64,000 bases of DNA from Agrobacterium tumefaciens. Lineage in GTDB: Bacteria; Pseudomonadota; Alphaproteobacteria; Rhizobiales; Rhizobiaceae. Where the stretch lies: contig JAGIAH010000005.1 of NCBI GenBank assembly GCA_017744915.1, positions 1 through 64,000 of the forward strand, written 5' to 3'. Position 1 is the stretch's first letter. Each line of letters opens with the position of its first letter. Both the position numbers and the translations under genes were made by a program. The notes under the pieces were generated by a model. It had not been told where the DNA came from. It worked only from the letters and a program-made list of their open reading frames with translations, and did no database searches. This document shows positions 44,430 to 51,753 of this stretch, piece after piece.

Positions 44430-45239
44430 TCACATGGCCAGAGCAGCCTGATGAATGTCCGCAAGCTCTTCGTAACACGAGATATTGCTGGCGAGGACCG
44501 GCTGTCCTTCGAACAGCTTTTCACCTTCCAGCGAAAACGGCAGGGAACGGCCACCGGCTTCGTTGACGAGGCAGAAGCCGGCCATGCAATCCCAGGCGCG
44601 CATATGGGGTTCGTAATATCCGACAAGGCGTCCTGCCGCGACATAGGCCAACATCAAGGCGCCCGAACCGTTGCGGATGAAGTTGCCGCCGCGGGCCAGC
44701 ACGTCGCTGATGATGTGACCGACGCGCTGCGGCGTGACATAGTTGTTGCTGCCGATGCCCGTCAGCGCGTTCTGCAGGTTCCTTGATGGATCGAGTTGCA
44801 GGCGTGCACCATTCAGCGTCGCGCCATGGTCCTGTGCGGCGGCGTAGATTTCCTGCGCGCACGGGACCTTGATGACGCCGACGACCGGGACACCATCGCG
44901 AATGACGGCGATGGAAACGCACCAGCTTGGCATGCCATTAACGAAGGGGGCGGTACCATCGATCGGGTCGACGACCCAGGTGTAGCCGGAGGTGCCGTCC
45001 TGATAACCGTGCTCCTCACCGAGGAAACCATCATCCGCGAAGGCTGCGGCGACGCGCTCGCGCAGCATGGTCTCGACGTTGCGGTCTGCAATGGAGACCA
45101 CGTCCTGCAGATCGCGCTTCGTCTCGATCACGAGGCTGTCGCGCTTATTGAAGTAATCGAGCGCCATTAAACCGGCCTCTTCCGCCAGCGTCTCTGCCAG
45201 CGCGAAGCGTTGATCGAGACCGTCAGTCTGTCCTGTCAT
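44430..45239 (-). CDS. Inositol-monophosphatase-family phosphatase
   Basis: 269 residues. The metal-binding motifs of the family are present: GEEHGYQ (metal-binding Glu pair), WVVDPIDGTAPFVNG (DPIDGT) and YEPHMRAWDCMAG (WD near the C-terminus). It dephosphorylates small phosphate esters such as inositol phosphate, histidinol phosphate or sugar phosphates. Of two nearby ATGs I prefer 45239, because AAGGA lies 8 bases upstream of it and only 2 from the ATG at 45245. It is last in the binding-protein/permease/ATPase operon, where it could release sugar from an imported sugar phosphate. Confidence 0.88.
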   Translation of the reverse strand: MTGQTDGLDQRFALAETLAEEAGLMALDYFNKRDSLVIETKRDLQDVVSIADRNVETMLRERVAAAFADDGFLGEEHGYQDGTSGYTWVVDPIDGTAPFVNGMPSWCVSIAVIRDGVPVVGVIKVPCAQEIYAAAQDHGATLNGARLQLDPSRNLQNALTGIGSNNYVTPQRVGHIISDVLARGGNFIRNGSGALMLAYVAAGRLVGYYEPHMRAWDCMAGFCLVNEAGGRSLPFSLEGEKLFEGQPVLASNISCYEELADIHQAALAM

Positions 45240-45266
45240 TTCCATTTTCCTTGAGTCTGTGAGTCT

Positions 45267-46328
45267 TCAAGCGTCGATGAGGGCTATGCCACGGTTCTTG
45301 AAATTGAGTGTGACATCGCTCGTTTCGCGTTGCGTGTGGTTCATTTCATGATCGACGATGAAGAGCGTGCCGACTTCGGTCTCGACTTCATATTCGATGT
45401 GGCCGCCGAGATAGGCCGTGTGCAGCACGCGGCCGGGCATGCCGCTGCCGCCCGCCGCGCCGATGGTGATGGCGCCGGGACGCACGGCAAGCTTGGCGGT
45501 GCCGGAGCGTGGGCCGCGGCTTCGAACCCGATGTTCTATATTGCCAACCCGCACGAGGGATTCTTCACCCGTCTGGGACACGACTTCGCAGGGCACCACG
45601 TTCGCCTCTCCCATGAAATCGGCGATGAAGGAGGATGCGGGTGCCTCGTAAAGTTCGCGGGGCGCGCCGGACTGGGCGATTTCCCCCTCCTTCATGACGA
45701 TGATGCGATCCGACACCGCGAGCGCCTCATCCTGATCATGCGTGACGTAGACGGCGGTAAAGCCGATCCTTTGCTGAAGCTCGCGGATATCGGTGCGCAC
45801 GCGCCGGCGCAGGCGCGCATCGAGGTTCGACAAGGGTTCATCGAGAAGCAGCACCTGCGGCTCCAGCACGAGGGCGCGGGCGACCGCGACGCGCTGCTGC
45901 TGACCGCCGGAGAGTTCCGCCGGCAGCCGGTGACCCATGCCTGCAAGACCGACGAGCTTGAGCCCCTCTTCGGCCTTTTCCCGCGCTTCGGCCTTTTTCA
46001 GGCCCGAGGACTGGAGGCCGTAAGCGACGTTATCCAGCGCGCTCATATGCGGAAACAGGGCATAGGACTGGAAGACCATCGAGACATCGCGCTCATTGGC
46101 GGGAAGCATGGTGACATCCTTGCCGCCGATGAGAATGCGGCCAGAATTGGGATGTTCAAGGCCGGCGAGCATGCGAAGCGTCGTTGTCTTGCCGCAGCCG
46201 GAGGGTCCAAGAAGGGTGACGAGCGTGCCGGGCTCGATGGTCAATGAAAGATCTGGAATGGCGGTGAATGCGCCGAAGGCCTTGCGGACATTTTCGAAGA
46301 CGACGGAGCCCGGTTTGACGGTAATCAT
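45267..46328 (-). CDS. ABC transporter ATPase (AfuC/FbpC-like)
   Basis: 353 residues: Walker A GPSGCGKTT (about 41-49), Q-loop VFQSYALFPHM, signature LSGGQQQRV, Walker B VLLLDEPLSNLD, H-loop YVTHDQDEALAV, and a C-terminal TOBE-type regulatory domain from about 250. It powers the fused permease encoded immediately upstream (ATGA overlap at 46325-46328). It is often annotated as iron(III) import, but the binding proteins argue for sugar phosphate. Confidence 0.93.
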   Translation of the reverse strand: MITVKPGSVVFENVRKAFGAFTAIPDLSLTIEPGTLVTLLGPSGCGKTTTLRMLAGLEHPNSGRILIGGKDVTMLPANERDVSMVFQSYALFPHMSALDNVAYGLQSSGLKKAEAREKAEEGLKLVGLAGMGHRLPAELSGGQQQRVAVARALVLEPQVLLLDEPLSNLDARLRRRVRTDIRELQQRIGFTAVYVTHDQDEALAVSDRIIVMKEGEIAQSGAPRELYEAPASSFIADFMGEANVVPCEVVSQTGEESLVRVGNIEHRVRSRGPRSGTAKLAVRPGAITIGAAGGSGMPGRVLHTAYLGGHIEYEVETEVGTLFIVDHEMNHTQRETSDVTLNFKNRGIALIDA

Positions 46329-48556
46329 GCGACTTTCTCCTGAGGGTGAGAAACGGATTTGGCTGCATCGAGGCCCGCGACGCGGTTTTCGCGCCGCAGA
46401 CGTCTTTCGCCGACGATGAGCTGGAAGCCCGCGATGACAGTGATCATGACAACGATCAGCATCGAGGAATAAGCGATTGCGACACCGTATTCGCCGTTTT
46501 CAACGAGGCCGACGATATAGGACGTCGCCATGTTGTATTGGGCGCTGACGAGGAAGATAACCGCGCTGATGGAGGTGATGGCCCTGACGAAGGAATAGAC
46601 CAGTGCCGCCCTGATGGCCGGGCGCAGGAGCGGCAGCACCACCAGGCGGATGGTGCGGAAGCTGTTTGCCCGAAGCGTGAGCGAGGCTTCATCGAGGCTC
46701 TTGTCCAGCTGGCTCATGGCAGCAATGCCGCCGCGCACGCCGACCGGCATGTTGCGGAAAACGAAGCAGGCAATGAGGATCAGTGCCGATCCCGTCATTT
46801 CGAGCGGTGGCAGGTTGAAGGCCATGATGTAGCTGACGCCGATGACCGTGCCGGGAATGGCAAAGCTCATCATCAAAGCGAATTCGAACAGGTTCCTGCC
46901 GGCAAATTTCTGCCGGACGATGATATAGGCCGTCAGCAGCCCGACAGCCGCGGTGAGCGGGGCGGAAATCAGGGCGATCTCCATCGTTGTCCAGAAGGAA
47001 TTCCAGGCGACGCCCGTCCAGGCGATCGAACCATTGCTGAGGCTGACGGAGAAGGCGCGGACGTAATGTTCGATCGTCAGCGTGTTATCCAAGCCCCAGG
47101 TCTTCACGAAACCGCCGACGAGGATCATGCCATAAACAACGATGGTGAAAAGCATCCAAGGAACGACGAGCGCGTGTACCACAATCGACATGGATTTCGG
47201 GAGAGCGGCATGCGCGCCGCTGTCGCCCTTGCCGGTGACGGTGGCGAAATTCTTGCCGGCGAGCCAGAAGCGCTGGGCAATGAAGGCCGACAGCGTGAAG
47301 CAGAGCAGCACGATGGCGAGGACGGCCGCGCGTGACGGGTCATTCTGTGAGCCGACGACAGCGAAGAAGATTTCCGTCGAGAGAACGCCGTGGCTGCCGC
47401 CCAGCACCAAGGGATTGCCGAAATCCGCCATGCTTTCGATGAAGCCGATCAGAAACGCATTGGCGAGACCCGGCTTCATCAGCGGAAGCGACACGCGCCA
47501 GAAGGTGCGCCAGCGGTCGGCGCGCAGCGTCTGCGATGCCTCCTCCATCGACGGGCTGACGCCTTCGACCACGCCGATCAGGACCAGGAATGAAATCGGC
47601 GTGAAGGACAGAACCTGCGCGATCCATATGCCTGTCAGGCCGTAGAGCCAGCGGCCCGGCTCAATGCCGAAGATGCTCGACATGAATTCGGTGACGACGC
47701 CTGCGCGGCCGAAAAGCAGCGTCAGGGCAAGGCCGATGACGAAAGGTGGCGTGATGATCGGCAAGATCGTCAGCAGCCGCAGGCCTTTCTTGAACGGAAA
47801 ACGCGTGCGGGTGGCGACCAGCGCGAAGGCCAGACCGAGGATGGTCGATCCCGCCGCCGTCATGATCGCGAGGAAGAGTGTGCGCCATGCGACGCCGCAG
47901 CGGCCGGCACCGATCACGCAATCAAGGCCCCAGATGCCGGGATCACGCATGTTGCGGATAAATCCGTCGGGATTGAACGAGCCGTCAAAGTCCTGCACCG
48001 CGCCGACCATCATGCTGCTGATGGGATAGAACACGAAAACGCAGACCAGGAAGACGAGAAGTGAAATCGAGGAGACGACAAAGACGTCGCCCTTCATGAA
48101 ACCCCGTTCGGCGAGGCCGAAAGAAATGAAGAGCACAAAAACGAAAGCCATCGTCACCGCGCCAGCACCCATGGAGGGCTGCCCGTCGGCCATGGCTCCG
48201 AAAAGGCTTTCAGTCACCTGCCAGGTCCAACCGGTAAAGCCGATCGCCAGTCCCTGAAGCACGAGGAAGCCAAGCCCGAAAGCGCCGGCGGCCACAAGAA
48301 GCCTGCCGCGCAGGAGAGGATCGGAGAGCGTCCGTGCGAATGCTCCTGCCAGAAAGAAAAACAGGACGCCCAACAGCCAGGTGCGGCCCTCGGTTATCAT
48401 CTGGAGAATGCCGGGCGCGACCTGCGACGATGTCGGAAAATCCGATAGCCAGCCGAGGCCGAAAAAGCCGCCTTCGATGCGGTACCACGGCACCAGCACC
48501 AGGGCAGCAAGGCCCAAGGCCAGAACAATATCCAGCCTGCGATTGCCATGGTTCAT
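46325..48556 (-). CDS. ABC transporter fused double permease (AfuB/FbpB-like)
   Basis: 743 residues with two binding-protein-dependent permease domains. The first is at about 220-420 (coupling motif EEASQTLRADRWRTFWRVSLPL), the second at about 500-735 (DEASLTLRANSFRTIRLVVLPLL). An extra N-terminal hydrophobic region of about 190 residues with several membrane segments precedes them. FbpB-type permeases are usually about 520-570 residues, whereas the larger size is, as I recall, seen in AfuB. Start ATG 48556 is chosen because GTGAGG lies 6 bases upstream; GTG 48568 is the alternative. A strong hairpin separates it from the binding-protein gene. Confidence 0.9.
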   Translation of the reverse strand: MNHGNRRLDIVLALGLAALVLVPWYRIEGGFFGLGWLSDFPTSSQVAPGILQMITEGRTWLLGVLFFFLAGAFARTLSDPLLRGRLLVAAGAFGLGFLVLQGLAIGFTGWTWQVTESLFGAMADGQPSMGAGAVTMAFVFVLFISFGLAERGFMKGDVFVVSSISLLVFLVCVFVFYPISSMMVGAVQDFDGSFNPDGFIRNMRDPGIWGLDCVIGAGRCGVAWRTLFLAIMTAAGSTILGLAFALVATRTRFPFKKGLRLLTILPIITPPFVIGLALTLLFGRAGVVTEFMSSIFGIEPGRWLYGLTGIWIAQVLSFTPISFLVLIGVVEGVSPSMEEASQTLRADRWRTFWRVSLPLMKPGLANAFLIGFIESMADFGNPLVLGGSHGVLSTEIFFAVVGSQNDPSRAAVLAIVLLCFTLSAFIAQRFWLAGKNFATVTGKGDSGAHAALPKSMSIVVHALVVPWMLFTIVVYGMILVGGFVKTWGLDNTLTIEHYVRAFSVSLSNGSIAWTGVAWNSFWTTMEIALISAPLTAAVGLLTAYIIVRQKFAGRNLFEFALMMSFAIPGTVIGVSYIMAFNLPPLEMTGSALILIACFVFRNMPVGVRGGIAAMSQLDKSLDEASLTLRANSFRTIRLVVLPLLRPAIRAALVYSFVRAITSISAVIFLVSAQYNMATSYIVGLVENGEYGVAIAYSSMLIVVMITVIAGFQLIVGERRLRRENRVAGLDAAKSVSHPQEKVA

Positions 48557-48590
48557 GGTCAACCTCACAAAATTGAGTGTGTCGGAAAGG

Positions 48591-48623
48591 GGCTGCCTTC
48601 GTCATCAAGACACGAAGGCAGCC
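48591..48623 (-). other. 12-bp perfect intercistronic stem-loop
   Basis: GGCTGCCTTCGT and ACGAAGGCAGCC with a 9-base loop, between the stop of the binding protein (48636) and the permease start (48556) on the minus strand. It has no U-run. Its strength and position fit a stabiliser/attenuator that keeps binding-protein mRNA more abundant than permease mRNA. Confidence 0.65.
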
Positions 48624-48635
48624 GACATGGGATTA

Positions 48636-49661
48636 TCAGTTGGCGGAGGCGCCGACATCCTTATCCCAGCGCTCCAGCAAGGCCTTGCGCTTTTCAGGAT
48701 CGCCATAGGTCTTGAAGTCGTAATTGATCAGCTTGATATCCTCGAAGCGCGGCGCTTCCTTGGGGATTTCGGCCGTCTTGTTCGACGGGAGCTGGAACGA
48801 CTTCGCATCCTTCATGCGCGATTGAACATCGGGCTGAAGTGCCCAGTCATACCAGGTCTTGGCGTTTTCGAGATTGCGCGCGCCCTTGACGATGGACATG
48901 GAGCCGATTTCGTAGCCGGTGCCCTCACACGGCGCGATCGACTTCACAGGAAAGCCTTCTGCCGTCTGAGCCACGGCATCATGCATGAAGACGATGCCGA
49001 CAGCCGTTTCGCCACGCGCCGCCGCCTTGACCGGCGCCGAGCCCGACTTGGTGTATTGCGAAATATTGCCGTTGAGCTTCTTCAGATAATCGAAAGCCTG
49101 ATCTTCGCCCATGATCTGCACCAGCGAGGCAAGTGCGGTATAGGCCGTGCCAGAAGAATTCGGGTTGGCGATCTGGATTTCGCCCTTCAGCTCGGGTGCA
49201 AGCAGGTCCGCCCAGCACTTCGGTTCCTTGTAGCCCTTCTTCTTGAAGATATCCGTATTGTATCCCCAGCCGAGCGCACCGGCATAAACGCCAACCGTCT
49301 TGTAACCCGCACTTTCAGCCTGGTTCTTCGCCCAGTCCTGCAATTGGTCGAGCATCTTCGATTTATATTCCAGCGTCAGGTTTTCCGAGGCCGCCTGAAG
49401 ATGTGGGTCGCCGGTACCCGCCCACCATATGTCGGTCTTCGGGTTGCGGGCCTCCGCGCGGATCTTGGCGTAAGCCTCACCCGAGGACATGCGCACCATG
49501 TTGACCTTGATGTCATGGCTCTTTTCGAAGTCACCCTTCATCTGCTCGCAGATCACCACATCCGCAGCGCAGATGAGATTGAGGTCGCCGGCAGCATGGG
49601 CCGGAACGCTCAAGAGAGTTGTGCCTGCCAGAAGCAGGCTGGATATGATCGTCAGTCGCAT
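48636..49661 (-). CDS. ABC substrate-binding protein, AfuA-like (sugar phosphate), copy 1
   Basis: 341 residues, Sec signal MRLTIISSLLLAGTTLLS with cleavage after AHA (23). It has the family-specific segments VRMSSGEAY, DIWWAGTGDPHLQAA, NPNSSGTAYTALA, FMHDAV and APCEGTGYEIGS. The paired tyrosines that bind iron in FbpA are missing from the equivalent KSGSAPVKAAARGE region. Histidine, aspartate and glutamate at mature positions 204, 205 and 228 line up, within one residue, with the sugar-phosphate ligands I recall for AfuA (205, 206, 229). ATG 49661 has GGAGG 5 bases upstream. Confidence 0.88.
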   Translation of the reverse strand: MRLTIISSLLLAGTTLLSVPAHAAGDLNLICAADVVICEQMKGDFEKSHDIKVNMVRMSSGEAYAKIRAEARNPKTDIWWAGTGDPHLQAASENLTLEYKSKMLDQLQDWAKNQAESAGYKTVGVYAGALGWGYNTDIFKKKGYKEPKCWADLLAPELKGEIQIANPNSSGTAYTALASLVQIMGEDQAFDYLKKLNGNISQYTKSGSAPVKAAARGETAVGIVFMHDAVAQTAEGFPVKSIAPCEGTGYEIGSMSIVKGARNLENAKTWYDWALQPDVQSRMKDAKSFQLPSNKTAEIPKEAPRFEDIKLINYDFKTYGDPEKRKALLERWDKDVGASAN

Positions 49662-49759
49662 GATTTCCTCCATTTTTTGCGTCTGAATAAGTCTGCGGAC
49701 ATGGCTTCGCCGTTCGACATGCCGGTGGCTGTCGTTTTTGTCCGCTTCAAGTCGTCTGG

Positions 49760-50788
49760 TTATTGGCTGGGGGGATGTACTTCCGTATCAAACCGGCGCA
49801 AAAGCCGCCCCCGTTCTTCCGGTGTGCCGAATGTCGCAAAGTCGTAATCGACCATCTTGATCAGGGAGAGGTCCGGCGCGCCCGCCGGCAACGCTGCTTT
49901 CGCATTGGACGGCACCTGGTTCTGCCCCGCAGCAGCCCCCGTGGCCTGCCCTTCGGGGCTCAGCGCAAAGTCCACGAACCGCCGGGCTTCCTCCCGGTTT
50001 TTCGTGCCCCTGACGATGCTGACCGCGCCGATCTCATAACCGGTTCCCTCACAGGGAGCGACGATGACGAGGGGTGCACCCGCCTCCTTCTGCGTCACGG
50101 CATCATGCATGAAGGATATGCCGATCACTGCTTCTCCGCGCGCCGCCGCCTTGACCGGCGCGGAGCCCGCCTTGGTATATTCGGCCACGTTCTGATCGAG
50201 CGCCTTCATGTAGCTGAACGCCTCCTCCTCCCCGAAAAGCTGGACGAGGGTCGCGAGCATGGTGAAGGCGGTGCCCGACGAGTTCGGATTGCCGGCCAGA
50301 ATTTTGCCGCGATAGGTCTCACTGATCAGGTCTTTCCAGCAACTTGGAACCGGAAGCCCTTGCCGCTGTAGAAGGTCGCTATTATAGGCAAAACCGAGCG
50401 CACCCGCATAAATGCCGGCCGATTGCCCACCCGACATGGTGAAGAAATTCTGCGCCCAGGGAAGAACCTCGGTCTCATTCTTCGAGGCATAGGCTTCCAG
50501 AAGCCCTTCGGATGCGGCCTGCAAATGGGTATCACCCGTACCCGCCCACCAGACATCGACCGTCGGCGCGTCCTTTTCCTTGCGGACCTGTTCGAGAATT
50601 TCACCGGTGCTCTTGCGGACCATGATGGTCTGCACGCCGGTTTTCGTTTCGTAAGCGCGCTGCATCGTCGCGCACCAGGCATCATCCGCCGCGCAGAGGA
50701 TGTTCAGCCTTCCATCGGCCTGCACCCCCGTCGCGCCGAGGGCCCACAGGGCTAAACCGGCGCTGAATGCCGCAAGCGATGCTTTCAC
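49760..50788 (-). CDS. ABC substrate-binding protein, AfuA-like, copy 2
   Basis: 342 residues, a paralogue of the protein at 48636 with the same landmarks: VRKSTGEIL, DVWWAGTGDTHLQAA, NPNSSGTAFTMLA, FMHDAV and APCEGTGYEIGA. Signal peptide cleavage is expected after VQA (24). The start codon is GTG at 50788, preceded by GGGGAGGA, and that ribosome binding site is fully paired in a predicted hairpin (50789-50832). First gene of the minus-strand operon. Two binding proteins for one permease suggest a broadened ligand range or expression under different conditions. Confidence 0.88.
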   Translation of the reverse strand: MKASLAAFSAGLALWALGATGVQADGRLNILCAADDAWCATMQRAYETKTGVQTIMVRKSTGEILEQVRKEKDAPTVDVWWAGTGDTHLQAASEGLLEAYASKNETEVLPWAQNFFTMSGGQSAGIYAGALGFAYNSDLLQRQGLPVPSCWKDLISETYRGKILAGNPNSSGTAFTMLATLVQLFGEEEAFSYMKALDQNVAEYTKAGSAPVKAAARGEAVIGISFMHDAVTQKEAGAPLVIVAPCEGTGYEIGAVSIVRGTKNREEARRFVDFALSPEGQATGAAAGQNQVPSNAKAALPAGAPDLSLIKMVDYDFATFGTPEERGRLLRRFDTEVHPPSQ

Positions 50789-50832
50789 CTTGTCCTCCCC
50801 TGGAACCTCCCAGTTCCATTCTTGAGGACAAG
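50789..50832 (-). promoter_or_regulatory. Leader hairpin that sequesters the ribosome binding site
   Basis: On the minus strand CTTGTCCTC (50832-50824 complement) pairs perfectly with GAGGACAAG (50797-50789 complement), enclosing a second perfect stem TGGAAC/GTTCCA. The 3' arm contains the GGAGGA ribosome binding site and ends directly at the GTG start codon. This is the geometry of an RNA thermometer or translational switch. The coincidence of the arm with the ribosome binding site makes chance less likely, but no ligand domain is recognisable. Confidence 0.6.
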
Positions 50833-50868
50833 CATGCCAGAACCCGCGATTTGCGCAATCCGTTGAAT

Positions 50869-50934
50869 GGTTACCGATTTTTCAACATGACACGCCTGCG
50901 GGGCGGAATTGGTTACGAATATTACAAATGTAAC
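50869..50934. promoter_or_regulatory. Repeated GTTAC motifs in the divergent promoter region
   Basis: GGTTACCGA (50869-50877), GGTTACGAA (50911-50919), ATTAC (50921-50925) and GTAAC (50930-50934) cluster between the binding-protein operon and the response-regulator gene. The last three have a 9-bp period. They are candidate sites for the OmpR-type regulator at 51004, which would control both directions. Confidence 0.4.
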
Positions 50935-51003
50935 AGAACCAGTCATCATCGAGCTTTTGAATATTTCGGTCCTCTTGCATATGATCGGTGATGGGAGGAC
51001 TTC

Positions 51004-51753
51004 ATGGTGCAGAAACAGAGGATCGGGATACTGATCGTCGAAGACGATCCTGATATGGCGGAACTGATTGCCGATCTTGTGGAGGCCGAAGGCTGGTCTC
51101 CGCTTGTAGTGCACTCGGCGGAAGATGCCGCGGCGACACTGGGACACGAACACATCCATCTTGTGCTTCTCGATCACAATCTGCCCGGAATTTCCGGCAG
51201 AACCTTCGCCCAGCGCATCCGCACCGAGCTGGGACTGAATGTCGGCATTGTCATGGTAACGGCGGCTGGCAGCGCAACCGAGCGCGTGCTGGGTCTGGAA
51301 ACCGCCGCAGACGACTATGTCGTCAAACCTTTCGAGCCGATTGAACTGACGGCACGGATCAAGGCCGTTCTTCGGCGCATCGCTCCCTCCCTCAAGGTCG
51401 AAAAGGAGCCGGAACGCGAAACCGAAATGAATTCGCTGAGGCTTGGAGACTGGGCGGTCGATCTTTCTGGGCGGCGCGCCGTCTGCCTTGCAGACCGCAG
51501 CAGGACGCTGACGACGGCCGAATTCGCGCTTCTGGAAATTCTGGCGGAAACGCCGAACAGGCCGGTCAGCCGATCCCATATCCTCGATCGCCTCGGCGCG
51601 GAAAGCGACCGCTTCATCGATCGCAACGTCGATGTTCTGGTGCTTCGCCTGCGCCGGAAGATCGAGCGCAACCCGGATCTGCCGCAACATATCCAGACAC
51701 GCAGAGGCAAGGGTTACGTCCTCCATACAGACAATGCCGAGCCGCAATTGTGA
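51004..51753 (+). CDS. OmpR-family response regulator
   Basis: 249 residues: receiver domain (about 7-122) with the acidic pair VEDD (12-15), phospho-acceptor D57 in LLDHNLPG and the conserved lysine in VVKPFEP, then a winged-helix DNA-binding domain (about 145-245; RSHILDRLGAES and RLRRKIERNPDLPQHIQTRRGKGYVL). GGGAGG lies upstream of the ATG. It overlaps the sensor kinase gene (GTGA) and is divergent from the sugar-phosphate-type ABC operon, which it probably regulates. Confidence 0.93.
   Translation: MVQKQRIGILIVEDDPDMAELIADLVEAEGWSPLVVHSAEDAAATLGHEHIHLVLLDHNLPGISGRTFAQRIRTELGLNVGIVMVTAAGSATERVLGLETAADDYVVKPFEPIELTARIKAVLRRIAPSLKVEKEPERETEMNSLRLGDWAVDLSGRRAVCLADRSRTLTTAEFALLEILAETPNRPVSRSHILDRLGAESDRFIDRNVDVLVLRLRRKIERNPDLPQHIQTRRGKGYVLHTDNAEPQL

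Noticed and set aside
45267-50788. Annotation as an FbpABC iron(III) importer
   Set aside because: The iron-binding tyrosine pair is absent from both binding proteins. The ligand motifs, permease size and co-encoded phosphatase fit sugar-phosphate uptake better.
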